The position numbers were made by a program, and so were the translations under genes. A stretch of 54,678 nt of DNA from an uncultured Flammeovirgaceae bacterium (GTDB taxonomy: Bacteria; Bacteroidota; Bacteroidia; Cytophagales; Cyclobacteriaceae): assembly GCA_913050055.1 (NCBI GenBank), contig CAJXAT010000004.1, forward strand, positions 1-54,678. Reading direction: 5' to 3'. Numbering within the stretch: the stretch's first letter is position 1; every line of letters starts with the position of its first letter. Shown one piece after another: positions 1-8,930 of the stretch. Below the pieces are notes generated by a model. It was not told where the DNA came from, made no database searches, and was given only the letters and a program-made list of their open reading frames with translations.

Positions 1-128
1 GTAGTCTTCCGGGGTGTAGGAAATTAAAAGTTTTAAGATACTAAAATCTTTCTGAGTTAGTATTCTTCGTTATTTCACCTTTGAAAAAAATTTTTTTCCA
101 CTAAAAATAATGAGAATATATAATTTTA

Positions 129-186
129 CCCTGATCCAAAAACGCAAAATACCTTTTGCGCTTACTCCTTATCAGGGATATTTTTT
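129..186. terminator. Nested stem-loop, probable terminator of a gene off the left edge
   Basis: Outer arms CCCTGAT (129-135) and ATCAGGG (171-177) enclose a second perfect stem, CGCAAAA (143-149) and TTTTGCG (154-160), with a 4-nt loop. The structure is followed by a T-rich run. No gene is visible in 1-128, so it most likely ends an upstream transcript outside the window. It could also sit in the leader of the glycosyltransferase starting at 245. Confidence 0.5.
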
Positions 187-244
187 CTAAATCAATTTTG
201 ATCAATGTATCTTACGTAGAATTATTCTGCCACAGCTATTAAAC

Positions 245-1336
245 ATGAGGAATATATGCTTTTTTAACACTTTGAAATCTTGGGGAGGTGGTGAGAAATT
301 TTATCTGGAAAATGCCGTGGGCTTTAAAGAAAAGGGATACAATACCCTTGTAGCATGTGATGATCATTCCATTTTATCTCAAAAAATATTTTCTCATGAT
401 TTAGCAAAGCTTAGTGTGAATAATGTTAAAAATCTTTCATTTTTAAATCCTTTTCGCATTTATAAAGTGTATTTACTTTTAGCGGAGAATAACATTGATA
501 CCCTGATTTTTTCTACCTCTCAAGACCTAAAGCTCGGAGGCATTGCAGCCAAGTTAGCTAGGGTAAATAAAATTATTTACCGTAGGGGACTTGCGCATCC
601 AATAAGAGGCAGTTTCTTAAATAAGTTTTTGCTTAAACATGTGATAACACATATTTTTGCTAACTCAGAAGAAACAAAAAGGACCATTCGAGAAAATCTT
701 CGCTCTCAAATTCCAGAAAATAAAATTACCGTTTTATACAACGGTATCAAAACAAATAAAGTAGATACAGAAACACAGTTAGAAGAGATCAAGAGAAGCA
801 ACCCAAAAGAGATTATCTTGGGTAATGCTGGTAGATTATCTAAGCAAAAAGGGCAAATACTCCTCTTAGATTTAGCTAATGTTTTATTACAAAAAAAAAT
901 ACCATTCAAGCTTTACATTGCCGGTACTGGAGAACTGCAAAACGAACTTGAAAGGGAAATTAAAAACAGAAATCTTCAGGAAACGGTTATACTAATGGGA
1001 TTCGTGAAAAACATTGATGCCTTCATGAATTCAATTGATATTTTTCTGCTCTCTAGTATATGGGAAGGCTTTGGTTATGTTTTGGTTGAAGCCATGATGC
1101 ACTCAAAACCAATCGTTGCCTTCAAGATTACTAGCAATCCGGAAATAGTAATCCATGAAAAAACTGGATTTCTTGTGGATTATCCAAATATGGATGACTT
1201 TGCCTACCAAACATTTCGATTGATTGAAAACCCCCAACTTCGAAAAGAAATGGGAGCGTATGGCCTTTCTCGAGTCAAAGAAAAATTTCAGTTAGAAGAT
1301 AGCATATCTCAGCTAGAGCAATATCTATCACAATAA
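245..1336 (+). CDS. Glycosyltransferase family 4 (GT-B fold)
   Basis: Predicted cytoplasmic retaining glycosyltransferase transferring a sugar from a nucleotide-sugar to a glycan or lipid-linked acceptor. At 363 residues it has the usual GT4 length. The N-terminal Rossmann-like half carries a GGGEKF acceptor-side loop near residue 17. The C-terminal half has GNAGRLSKQKG followed by the donor-site E-x7-E motif (E274 and E282 within EGFGYVLVEA), diagnostic of the family. There is no signal peptide or membrane segment. The start at 245 is the first ATG and no Shine-Dalgarno is seen, as is usual in Bacteroidota. A second glycosyltransferase follows 126 nt downstream on the same strand, suggesting a surface-glycan or LPS-core locus continuing to the left. 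The sugar specificity cannot be told. Confidence 0.85.
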   Translation: MRNICFFNTLKSWGGGEKFYLENAVGFKEKGYNTLVACDDHSILSQKIFSHDLAKLSVNNVKNLSFLNPFRIYKVYLLLAENNIDTLIFSTSQDLKLGGIAAKLARVNKIIYRRGLAHPIRGSFLNKFLLKHVITHIFANSEETKRTIRENLRSQIPENKITVLYNGIKTNKVDTETQLEEIKRSNPKEIILGNAGRLSKQKGQILLLDLANVLLQKKIPFKLYIAGTGELQNELEREIKNRNLQETVILMGFVKNIDAFMNSIDIFLLSSIWEGFGYVLVEAMMHSKPIVAFKITSNPEIVIHEKTGFLVDYPNMDDFAYQTFRLIENPQLRKEMGAYGLSRVKEKFQLEDSISQLEQYLSQ

Positions 1337-1462
1337 TCCAAGCCAAAACATTATTGAATTTATTTCACAACTCACCAAAATTGACTTGCTCCCTGTAAGG
1401 ACTATTTTCCCTTATTCCAATATGGTGTGAGAATTTTAATTTGACTAAATTGTCATTTTAAA

Positions 1463-2293
1463 ATGTATTATAATATGACAGGCGCCTCCGTAATTATTTC
1501 ATTTTATAATAAGATTGATTATCTGAAAGCTGTTTTAGAAGGGTTCGAAAGGCAAACCCACAAAAAATTCGAAATACTTATTGCCGATGATGGTAGTGAG
1601 GCCTCCGTTGTCGCTAAGGTAAAAAAAATCATAGCGACTTCACCTTTAATGATAAAACATGTTTGGCATGCGGACAACGGATGGCAAAAAAATAAAATTC
1701 TCAATCGAGCAATTAAAAAGAGCAAATACGACTATTTGATTTTTATCGATGGTGATTGCATACCCCACAAGGCATTTGTTCACGAACATTTAATTCATTC
1801 TGAGTCAAATGCTATTTTAACAGGTCGCAGGGTCTTCTTGAGTGAAAAATTTACCAATTGCCTAAAAACAAATCAAATTAAAAATGGATATTTAGAAAAC
1901 ATTTTCAGACTATTCGTGATGAAATCAATCTCGTGGCATTTGGGTATTTACTTGGGTGAATTTTCAATCAAAAAAATAATCCTCAGAAAAAAAGGTCGAC
2001 ATGTCAAAGGATGTAACATGTCACTTCATAAAGAAGCACTATTCTTAATAAATGGATTTGATGAACGCTATGTTCATCCTACAATTGGAGAGGATGATGA
2101 TATCGAATGTCGATTAAAGAATGCAGGCTTTAACGTGAAAAACCTGAAATATCTCGCTATTCAATACCATCTTCATCACAAATTATTATCAAGAGAAATG
2201 AATCATGAAAATAAGAAACTCATCTCTGTTGTCATGAAACAAAAAACAATTTCAACTCTCCATGGCTTAAACCAGGAAAAAAGAACAAATTAG
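1463..2293 (+). CDS. Glycosyltransferase family 2 with galactosyltransferase-like C-terminal part
   Basis: A 276-residue GT-A enzyme, predicted to add a sugar during surface polysaccharide or LPS synthesis. The N-terminus has the GT2 pattern: VIISFYN, then the nucleotide-binding ADDGS (D42, D43), then the metal-binding DGD at residues 96-98. The later GCNMSLHK and GFDE...GEDDDIECR segments match the C-terminal half seen in GT2/GT7-type galactosyltransferases, where the acidic EDDD run supplies the general base. An alternative ATG lies at 1475, only four codons in. The stop TAG (2291-2293) overlaps the convergent ahcY stop, leaving no intergenic space. It probably works with the GT4 gene upstream. 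Confidence 0.85.
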   Translation: MYYNMTGASVIISFYNKIDYLKAVLEGFERQTHKKFEILIADDGSEASVVAKVKKIIATSPLMIKHVWHADNGWQKNKILNRAIKKSKYDYLIFIDGDCIPHKAFVHEHLIHSESNAILTGRRVFLSEKFTNCLKTNQIKNGYLENIFRLFVMKSISWHLGIYLGEFSIKKIILRKKGRHVKGCNMSLHKEALFLINGFDERYVHPTIGEDDDIECRLKNAGFNVKNLKYLAIQYHLHHKLLSREMNHENKKLISVVMKQKTISTLHGLNQEKRTN

Positions 2294-3588
2294 TACCTAT
2301 AATTTTCTGGCTTAAAAGGTCCTTCCACAGGTACGGATATATAACTGGCTTGCTCCGAAGTCAATAAATCCAATTCCACACCAATTTTGGGGAGATGCAA
2401 GGCTGCCACTTTCTCATCCAAAAGTTTAGGTAAGGTGTAAACTGCTTTTTCATAATTTTCTATTTTCGTCCACAACTCGATCTGCGCCAATACTTGATTG
2501 GTAAACGAATTGGACATCACAAATGAAGGATGGCCTGTAGCACAACCCAAATTCACCAATCTACCTTCTGCCAACAAAATGATATCATTTCCATTCACAT
2601 TATACAAATCAACTTGTGGCTTTATTTCAACCTTAGTATCTCCGTGGTTGTCATTCAACCAAGCCACATCAATTTCATTGTCAAAATGTCCGATGTTGCA
2701 GACAATTGTTTTATCATTCATTTTCTCAAAATACGCACCATGGATGATGTTTTTGTTGCCTGTAGCAGTTACTATGATATTGGCTCGTGGAATAGAATCT
2801 GCCATTTTTTTGACTTCATAGCCGTCCATAGCGGCTTGCAAAGCACATATTGGGTCGATTTCAGTTATAATTACCCTGACGCCAGCACCTCTGAGTGAAG
2901 CGGCTGAACCTTTGCCAACATCTCCATAACCTGCCACGATCGCCACTTTACCAGCAAGCATTACATCAGTAGCTCTTCTGATGGCATCTACTAAGGATTC
3001 TTGACACCCATACTTATTATCGAACTTTGATTTTGTCACCGAATCATTAACATTAATTGACGGTAACAAGAGAGATCCATTCTTCATTCTTTCATACAAT
3101 CGATGCACTCCTGTGGTCGTTTCTTCAGAAAGACCATTAATGTTTTCGGTCAGTTCAGGATATCTGTCAAAAACCATATTGGTTAAGTCTCCGCCATCAT
3201 CTAAAATCATATTCAAAGGTTTTCCCTCAGAAAAAGCAAAAAGCGTTTGCTCAATACACCAATCAAATTCCTCTTCATTCATCCCCTTCCAAGCATAAAC
3301 GGGAATCCCTGCTGCCGCGATGGCTGCCGCTGCGTGATCCTGAGTGGAGAAAATATTACAAGATGACCAAGTCACCTCTGCTCCCAAAGCCGTAAGAGTT
3401 TCAATTAATACCGCAGTTTGAATGGTCATATGTAAACAGCCTGCGATCCGTGCTCCCTTGAGTGGTTTGGAAACTCCAAATTCTTCTCTTAGTGCCATCA
3501 AACCCGGCATTTCTGCCTCCGCTAATCGAATTTCTTTTCTACCCCAATCGGCTAATGCGAAGTCTTTAACTTTATAATTTTCTTTCAC
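2290..3588 (-). CDS. ahcY: Adenosylhomocysteinase (S-adenosyl-L-homocysteine hydrolase)
   Basis: Hydrolyses S-adenosylhomocysteine to adenosine and homocysteine with bound NAD+, clearing the product inhibitor of methyltransferases in the cytoplasm. Visible signatures are [13 protein letters not shown] near the substrate site, [12 protein letters not shown] with the active-site Lys and Asp, the NAD-binding GDVGKG, and [11 protein letters not shown]. The frame is open with an ATG at 3642 (450 codons), but that gives an 18-residue basic/aromatic extension absent from the family. I prefer the in-frame GTG at 3588 (432 residues, ending at the usual [14 protein letters not shown] start), because a perfect TAATTTTG promoter element lies at 3606-3613 inside the extension. 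The ATG at 3642 overlaps the birA stop (ATGA), so read-through translation from birA is also possible. Confidence 0.93.
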   Translation of the reverse strand: MKENYKVKDFALADWGRKEIRLAEAEMPGLMALREEFGVSKPLKGARIAGCLHMTIQTAVLIETLTALGAEVTWSSCNIFSTQDHAAAAIAAAGIPVYAWKGMNEEEFDWCIEQTLFAFSEGKPLNMILDDGGDLTNMVFDRYPELTENINGLSEETTTGVHRLYERMKNGSLLLPSINVNDSVTKSKFDNKYGCQESLVDAIRRATDVMLAGKVAIVAGYGDVGKGSAASLRGAGVRVIITEIDPICALQAAMDGYEVKKMADSIPRANIIVTATGNKNIIHGAYFEKMNDKTIVCNIGHFDNEIDVAWLNDNHGDTKVEIKPQVDLYNVNGNDIILLAEGRLVNLGCATGHPSFVMSNSFTNQVLAQIELWTKIENYEKAVYTLPKLLDEKVAALHLPKIGVELDLLTSEQASYISVPVEGPFKPENYRY

Positions 3589-3605
3589 AATTTTCTTTTT
3601 TTGCG

Positions 3606-3613
3606 CAAAATTA
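3606..3613 (-). promoter_or_regulatory. Candidate ahcY promoter (-7 element TAATTTTG)
   Basis: On the minus strand this octamer fits the Bacteroidota TAnnTTTG element. Transcription would begin near 3598, about 10 nt before the GTG codon at 3588. No convincing -33 TTG is present. The site lies inside the longer reading frame that starts at 3642, arguing that the longer start is not the main one. Confidence 0.5.
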
Positions 3614-3638
3614 AAGTAAAATTTTTTTAAACTAGGAA

Positions 3639-4397
3639 TCATTTGATAAAAATTAACTCTTTGTTATTGAAGGTTCTTTCTTTGTCCCTTATTTCTACGA
3701 TCAGCTGACCGTGATCATTGATGCCTTTAATTTTTCCTTCCATCGGTTCCCCTTGAACCCTGAATGTATGCTTTTCATTTCTCCAAAAAAGGAGGGCATG
3801 GTACTTGAAAATAATTTCCTCATATTGTTTATTTTTAAGCTTTTGGAACCACTTCTCCATATGTAGTAAAATGAGCTCTATTACCTGATCTCTATTTTGT
3901 AAAAGGCCTGTTTCCAGAAAAACAGATGTGGCTTTCATTGTTCCAAATTCCTGCTGATTGATATTGATGCCGACTCCTATGACCACGTGATCAATCCTTT
4001 TTTTAGATACGGAGGCCTCTATCAAAATTCCTGCAATTTTGTTCGCGCCCACATAAATATCATTAGGCCATTTAATTTTCACATCATTAGACATGAAATG
4101 ACCCAGCGCATCGGTAATTGCCAAACTCTGGATAATCGTCAAATAATATTGTTGATTCAAAGACAGAAAAGTGGGGTTTAACAAGACGCTCATTAAAATA
4201 TTTTTCCCCTTTTGACTTACCCATCGACCGTTTAATTGTCCACGTCCTTTGATTTGAAAATCTGCCATTACGACCGTTCCTTCATCTAAAATTGTTTTTT
4301 TCAAAAATGTCTGCATTTCAGTATTGGTCGAGTGACATTGTGGCAGATAAATCACATTTTTTCCTATAAATTGCGTTTTGGCAAAGAATTTATGCAT
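3639..4397 (-). CDS. birA: Biotin--[acetyl-CoA-carboxylase] ligase
   Basis: Activates biotin with ATP and attaches it to the biotin carboxyl carrier protein of acetyl-CoA carboxylase. The 252-residue product starts MHKFFAKTQ. Diagnostic segments are the STNTEM region, the biotin-binding GRGQLNGRW (GRGR-type loop), [15 protein letters not shown] and VGVGININ. There is no N-terminal helix-turn-helix, so this is the short, non-repressor form. The frame stays open upstream to an ATG at 4532, but that would overlap the divergent rsfS gene and add 45 non-homologous residues, so the start at 4397 is chosen. The stop overlaps the alternative ahcY ATG. Confidence 0.92.
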   Translation of the reverse strand: MHKFFAKTQFIGKNVIYLPQCHSTNTEMQTFLKKTILDEGTVVMADFQIKGRGQLNGRWVSQKGKNILMSVLLNPTFLSLNQQYYLTIIQSLAITDALGHFMSNDVKIKWPNDIYVGANKIAGILIEASVSKKRIDHVVIGVGININQQEFGTMKATSVFLETGLLQNRDQVIELILLHMEKWFQKLKNKQYEEIIFKYHALLFWRNEKHTFRVQGEPMEGKIKGINDHGQLIVEIRDKERTFNNKELIFIK

Positions 4398-4408
4398 AGT
4401 ATATTTAT

Positions 4409-4426
4409 TACATTTGAGCAAATTTA
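4409..4426. promoter_or_regulatory. Back-to-back divergent promoter elements for birA and rsfS
   Basis: The plus strand has TACATTTG at 4409-4416 and the minus strand has TAAATTTG at 4419-4426; both fit TAnnTTTG. Predicted start points are near 4423 (rsfS, ATG 4443) and near 4411 (birA, ATG 4397), giving short leaders. The two -7 boxes are only 2 bp apart, so the polymerases should compete. The -33 elements are not clear on either side. Confidence 0.45.
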
Positions 4427-4442
4427 AGTAGACAAATATTGA

Positions 4443-4844
4443 ATGAAGAAAATCGGGGGGCAGGTGACGAGTAAAGCACTGAGTGAATGGGTTTCGCAAG
4501 GAATGATAGAAAAGAAAGCAACTGACATTCAAGTTTTTGATTTAAGAGCCGTTCAACACTCCATCGCTGATTTTTTTGTTTTGTGCTCTGGTAATTCCGA
4601 TATCCATATTGATTCAATTTCCCAAACAATCGAAAAATATGTCTTCGATAAGGCCAGACAAAAACCTTGGCACAAGGAAGGATATTTGATAAAAGAGTGG
4701 GTGTTGATTGATTTTGTAGATGTGGTAGCGCATGTTTTCAATAAGGAGAAAAGAGCATTTTATGACTTAGAGAAATTGTGGGCAGACGCAAAAATTTCTA
4801 TTTTAAAAGACTCGGTAGAACAAAATATAAAAACGAACGTCTGA
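4443..4844 (+). CDS. rsfS: Ribosome silencing factor RsfS (YbeB/Iojap family)
   Basis: Binds ribosomal protein L14 (uL14) and blocks subunit joining when nutrients are scarce. The 133-residue protein has the family core: a helical start ending KKATDIQVFDL, then IADFFVLCSGNSDIHIDSI, the KPWHKEG turn, and WVLIDFVDVVAHVF followed by RAFYDLEKLW. Length and motif order are normal. It lies 27 nt upstream of ftsH on the same strand, a pairing common in Bacteroidota, and is probably cotranscribed with it from the promoter at 4409. Confidence 0.93.
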   Translation: MKKIGGQVTSKALSEWVSQGMIEKKATDIQVFDLRAVQHSIADFFVLCSGNSDIHIDSISQTIEKYVFDKARQKPWHKEGYLIKEWVLIDFVDVVAHVFNKEKRAFYDLEKLWADAKISILKDSVEQNIKTNV

Positions 4845-4871
4845 TAGAAATAAGATAAAATTATTAAATAG

Positions 4872-6962
4872 ATGAAAAAGACACCAAGGTCTAAAAAAAA
4901 TATAATGGGAGATCCCAATCGTGGTAATTATCAAATTTGGATCATTAGCGCATTGCTGGCGGCCATTATGGGATTTACGTATTTCAGTAAAAGCAATGCT
5001 GCGCTTACCATTACTGAAAGAAGGTTTGAGGAAATGCTGCTCAGTAATGATGTCGAAAAGGTTATATTAATCAAAAATAAAGATCTTGTTGAAGTAACGC
5101 TCAAGTCAGATGCACGACAGAATAGCAAATATAAATTAGAACTGGAGGATAACCGGCTGATCAATGGCCCCCACTACAAATTTAAAATTGTGGACGCCAA
5201 GATCTTCAATGACAATTTTAATCGTATCCAAGAAAAAATTTCTGAAGAGCGACGATTAAACTATGAAATAGAAGAAAGGCAGGGCTTCGATGACCTCTTC
5301 TTTAATTATGGGTTCATATTCTTGCTTTTATTTGGTTTTTGGTTCCTCATGAAACGAATGTCCGGTGGTGCTGGGCCTGGGGGGCAGATATTTAATATTG
5401 GTAAGTCTAAAGCCGCTTTATTTGATGCTGAAAATCAAGTGAAAATAACCTTTAAAGATGCCGCAGGCCTAGAAGAAGCGAAAGAAGAAATAAAAGAAAT
5501 TGTTGATTTTCTTCAGAATCCAGGTAAGTTCACCAAATTAGGGGGTAAAATACCAAAAGGAGCTTTATTAGTAGGCCCTCCTGGCACAGGGAAAACTTTA
5601 TTGGCTAAAGCTGTCGCAGGTGAAGCCGCTGTTCCCTTTTTCACCTTATCTGGATCTGATTTTGTTGAAATGTTTGTTGGTGTGGGTGCCGCTCGGGTGA
5701 GAGACTTATTTAAACAAGCCAAAGAAAAGGCTCCTTGTATCATATTTATTGATGAAATCGATGCCATTGGACGTTCACGGGGCAAAGGACAAATGCCTGG
5801 TTCCAATGATGAGCGTGAAAATACCTTGAACTCCTTGCTGGTCGAAATGGATGGCTTTGCTACCGATGTAGGGGTGATAATTCTAGCAGCGACTAACAGG
5901 CCTGATGTATTAGATTCAGCCTTGCTCCGTCCGGGTCGCTTCGATCGACAAATAAGTATTGATAAACCAGATATTGTGGGTCGAGATGCCATCTTTAAGG
6001 TCCATCTAAAACCCATAAAATTTAATAAAGAAGTCGATTCGCGCAAGTTGGCTGCGCAAACGCCTGGTTTTGCAGGTGCTGAAATTGCCAATGTTTGCAA
6101 TGAGGCCGCATTAATTGCTGCACGAAAAAATAAAAAAAATGTCGAAATGGTTGATTTTCAAGATGCCATTGATCGAGTCATTGGCGGCTTAGAAAAGAAA
6201 AATAAAATTATTTCACCAGTAGAAAAGAAGATTGTTGCCTATCATGAGGCAGGTCATGCCATCGCGGGTTGGTTTCTTGAGCATGCAGATCCATTGGTCA
6301 AAGTAAGCATTGTGCCCAGAGGCATTGCTGCGCTAGGTTACGCACAGTATTTGCCAAAAGAGCAATTCTTGTATCAGACAGAACAATTGATGGATGAAAT
6401 GTGTATGGCCTTAGGTGGTCGAGCTGCAGAGGAAATAAAATTTGCAAAAATTTCTACGGGTGCGTTGAGTGACTTAGAAAGAATTACCAAAATGGCTTAT
6501 TCTATCGTCTCAGTTTATGGTATGAATAGTAAACTTGGGAATGTTTCCTTTTATGACTCTAAACAATCAGAATACAATTTCAATAAGCCGTATTCAGATG
6601 CCACTGCCGAACTCATTGATGAAGAAGTCAAAAAGTTAATCAGTGATGCTTACAAAAGAACTTTGAATTTACTCAAAAAACATCAGGTTGAACTCGAAAT
6701 AGTGGCTAAAGAGTTGTTGGATAAAGAAATTATTTTTCAAGCAGATCTAGAGAGACTCATTGGAAAACGACCCTTTGAACAGCCGACTGCATATCAAGCT
6801 TTTGCTGATCAAGAAGATCCTAAGAGAGTAGAAAATCCTGATCAAGAGGGGGATTTAGATAATGTGGTCGATGAATTAAAAAAGAATATTCTTTCCGAAA
6901 TTAAAGATGAGGAGTCCAGCCCTTCCAAAAAATCTACCGCAGAATCTGATGATATTAAATAA
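4872..6962 (+). CDS. ftsH: ATP-dependent zinc metalloprotease FtsH
   Basis: Membrane-anchored AAA+ protease that extracts and degrades damaged membrane proteins and selected regulators. The 696 residues show TM1 at about 22-38, an extracytoplasmic FtsH_ext domain, TM2 at about 146-160, Walker A GPPGTGKT (235-242), the pore loop around [10 protein letters not shown], Walker B IIFIDEID (290-297), the second region of homology ending RPGRFDR, and the zinc motif HEAGH (458-462). The C-terminal tail after about 650 is long, acidic and low-complexity, as in other Bacteroidota FtsH proteins. It follows rsfS and ends at a strong terminator at 6988-7010. Confidence 0.97.
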   Translation: MKKTPRSKKNIMGDPNRGNYQIWIISALLAAIMGFTYFSKSNAALTITERRFEEMLLSNDVEKVILIKNKDLVEVTLKSDARQNSKYKLELEDNRLINGPHYKFKIVDAKIFNDNFNRIQEKISEERRLNYEIEERQGFDDLFFNYGFIFLLLFGFWFLMKRMSGGAGPGGQIFNIGKSKAALFDAENQVKITFKDAAGLEEAKEEIKEIVDFLQNPGKFTKLGGKIPKGALLVGPPGTGKTLLAKAVAGEAAVPFFTLSGSDFVEMFVGVGAARVRDLFKQAKEKAPCIIFIDEIDAIGRSRGKGQMPGSNDERENTLNSLLVEMDGFATDVGVIILAATNRPDVLDSALLRPGRFDRQISIDKPDIVGRDAIFKVHLKPIKFNKEVDSRKLAAQTPGFAGAEIANVCNEAALIAARKNKKNVEMVDFQDAIDRVIGGLEKKNKIISPVEKKIVAYHEAGHAIAGWFLEHADPLVKVSIVPRGIAALGYAQYLPKEQFLYQTEQLMDEMCMALGGRAAEEIKFAKISTGALSDLERITKMAYSIVSVYGMNSKLGNVSFYDSKQSEYNFNKPYSDATAELIDEEVKKLISDAYKRTLNLLKKHQVELEIVAKELLDKEIIFQADLERLIGKRPFEQPTAYQAFADQEDPKRVENPDQEGDLDNVVDELKKNILSEIKDEESSPSKKSTAESDDIK

Positions 6963-6987
6963 GTCTATCAAATAATCATACTAAATT

Positions 6988-7010
6988 GGCCTCTCAAAGA
7001 GGCCTTTTTT
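6988..7010 (+). terminator. Intrinsic terminator after ftsH
   Basis: GGCCTCT (6988-6994), loop CAA, AGAGGCC (6998-7004), then six T. It is a perfect 7-bp GC-rich stem with a U-tract, 25 nt after the ftsH stop. The final T directly touches the ATG of lpxH at 7011. Confidence 0.88.
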
Positions 7011-7790
7011 ATGCAAAAGCTAACCATAGATCTTGATCAAAATAAAAAAATATTCTTCGCAAGTGATTTCCATCTGGGTGCACCCAATAAAGAACAAAGT
7101 CGATCGCGAGAGAAGAAAATAATCCGCTGGCTAGACGCTGTCGAAAAAGATGCTGCTGCCATATTATTAGTAGGTGATCTTTTTGATTTTTGGTTTGAAT
7201 ATGATCATGTTGTCCCCAAAGGATTCGTTCGGTTTTTGAATAAATTAGCAGCATTCAGTGATAAGGGAATTCCTGTTTATATCTTTCATGGCAATCATGA
7301 CATGTGGATGTTTGATTATTTAGAAACTGAAATTGGTGCTACTGTTTTTTCAGGTCCTATTGAGCTAATAGTAAATGATAAGTTTCTTTTTGTAGGACAC
7401 GGAGATGGACTAGGTCCAGGCGACTATACTTTCAAGGTCCTACGTAAAGTTTTCAGCAATAAGATAGCCCAATGGCTCTTTAAGTGGATTCATCCTGATA
7501 TTGGTGTTGGGCTTGCGAACAAATGGTCTTCTAGAAGTCGGATCAACAATAAGATAGAAAGTCAAGAAATCGATAAAGAAAAAGAATGGCTATTTTTATA
7601 CTCACAAAAATTAGAGTCTGATTGGCATTTTGACTTCTATGTCTTTGGACATCGACACCTACCCTTAGCATTGGAAATTAATAAAACATCTACTTATATT
7701 AATCTGGGAGAATGGCTAAATTTTAACTCATTTGGGGTATTTGATGGTAAAAATTTTCTAATTGATTATTTTGAATCTGATGCCAATTGA
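7011..7790 (+). CDS. lpxH: UDP-2,3-diacylglucosamine diphosphatase (LpxH family)
   Basis: Cleaves UDP-2,3-diacylglucosamine to lipid X and UMP in lipid A synthesis, at the inner face of the membrane. The calcineurin-like metal motifs are all present in order: ASDFHLG (D, H), VGDLFDFWFEY (D), FHGNHDMW (N, H), VGHGDG (H) and FGHRHLPL (H, H). At 259 residues it matches the family. ATG 7011 is the only Met upstream of the DFH motif, so it is taken as the start although it sits directly on the U-tract of the ftsH terminator with no room for a leader. A TTG or ATT further in cannot be excluded. Confidence 0.88.
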   Translation: MQKLTIDLDQNKKIFFASDFHLGAPNKEQSRSREKKIIRWLDAVEKDAAAILLVGDLFDFWFEYDHVVPKGFVRFLNKLAAFSDKGIPVYIFHGNHDMWMFDYLETEIGATVFSGPIELIVNDKFLFVGHGDGLGPGDYTFKVLRKVFSNKIAQWLFKWIHPDIGVGLANKWSSRSRINNKIESQEIDKEKEWLFLYSQKLESDWHFDFYVFGHRHLPLALEINKTSTYINLGEWLNFNSFGVFDGKNFLIDYFESDAN

Positions 7791-7856
7791 ATAAGTCCTA
7801 GAAATATTTTTACCTTTAATCATCGGAATGCCGCAACGCTCATCTTACAAGAAAAA

Positions 7857-8930
7857 ATGAATTTTGTTTTCATCGTACAAGGGGAAGTTAGAGGACACAT
7901 GACTCAGGCCATTGCACGAAGTAAAATGCTTCGCAAAAATGATCATACGTTATCAAAAATTATCGTTGGCACAAGTCCGGCCCGAAGCATCCCTGAATAT
8001 TTTATTCGTAAAATAGGTGCCCCCGTTATTCAACTTGAAAGCCCTAATTTTATTAAGGATAAGAAACAGAAATCTATCAATCTTTCTCTGACGCTTTTTC
8101 AAACCTTATGGAAGAATAATACCTATCGAAAAAATATAAAAATTTTATCTCACATTATTGCTGATCTAAATCCTGATATTATTATCAATTTTTACGACTT
8201 TTTAGTGGGGATTTATAATTTTTGGTATCGTCTCAATTCAAAGTTTATTTGCATCGCCCATCAGTATTTAATAAGTCATCCTCAGTTTACCTCTCCCAAA
8301 GGAAAAATCATGGATCGAATGACTCTTCAATTGGCCAATTATATTACTCGACTCAATGCTGATAAAGTACTGGCACTATCCTTCCATTATTTTAAAGAAA
8401 GTATGACAAAAAATATTATTGTTAACCCTCCCTTGTTAAGAGACGAAGTACTTGAGCTAAATATCAAAACAGGAGATTATTTACTGATCTATATAGTTAA
8501 TGCAGGATATGGAGAGGAAATTGAATCCTCCCATCGAAAAAATCCTAATATTCCTCTTATTTGTTTTTGGGACAATGATAAAAAACCAAGTAAATATGTA
8601 ATCTGTGAAAATTTAATTTTTCATCAACTCAATTATCAATTATTTTTAGAAAAAATGGCGGCTTGCAAAGGTTTTGTTACAACGGCCGGTTTTGAATCTG
8701 TTTGTGAAGCCACATATTTAGGCAAGGCCACCTTAATGATTCCTGTCAATGGCCATTATGAGCAGGCATGTAATGCGATCGATGCTGCTAAAGCTGACTC
8801 GGGTATAACAAGATCAAGTTTTGATTTAACCCATTTGATCGATTACTTTCCACAACACAAAAACATAAAAAACCAATTTCAACCATGGATGGCCAAGGGT
8901 GGAAATATATTTATTCAACATTTGACGTAG
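7857..8930 (+). CDS. GT-B glycosyltransferase, MurG/GT28-like
   Basis: A 357-residue cytoplasmic protein with two Rossmann-like halves. The N-terminus has GEVRGHMTQA, equivalent to the GxGH acceptor-side loop of MurG and diacylglycerol glucosyltransferases. The C-terminus has the donor-site pattern TTAGFESVCEA, then PVNGHYEQACNA, which resembles the MurG GG-S-E/PxxxxxDQ region. No signal peptide or clear TM is seen. The stop codon TAG is immediately followed by the ATG of the next gene, so the two are translationally linked. It is 66 nt after lpxH, and a role in glycolipid or LPS assembly is inferred from that. The donor and acceptor are unknown. Confidence 0.72.
   Translation: MNFVFIVQGEVRGHMTQAIARSKMLRKNDHTLSKIIVGTSPARSIPEYFIRKIGAPVIQLESPNFIKDKKQKSINLSLTLFQTLWKNNTYRKNIKILSHIIADLNPDIIINFYDFLVGIYNFWYRLNSKFICIAHQYLISHPQFTSPKGKIMDRMTLQLANYITRLNADKVLALSFHYFKESMTKNIIVNPPLLRDEVLELNIKTGDYLLIYIVNAGYGEEIESSHRKNPNIPLICFWDNDKKPSKYVICENLIFHQLNYQLFLEKMAACKGFVTTAGFESVCEATYLGKATLMIPVNGHYEQACNAIDAAKADSGITRSSFDLTHLIDYFPQHKNIKNQFQPWMAKGGNIFIQHLT

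Noticed and set aside
2498-3298. Several plus-strand open frames opposite ahcY
   Set aside because: They are antisense to a well-conserved gene and have no recognisable protein features.
4398-4532. Upstream extension of birA
   Set aside because: It overlaps the rsfS start region and its promoter, and it does not resemble a helix-turn-helix domain.
5513-6100. 195-residue minus-strand frame within ftsH
   Set aside because: Antisense of the conserved AAA+ domain; a coding shadow.
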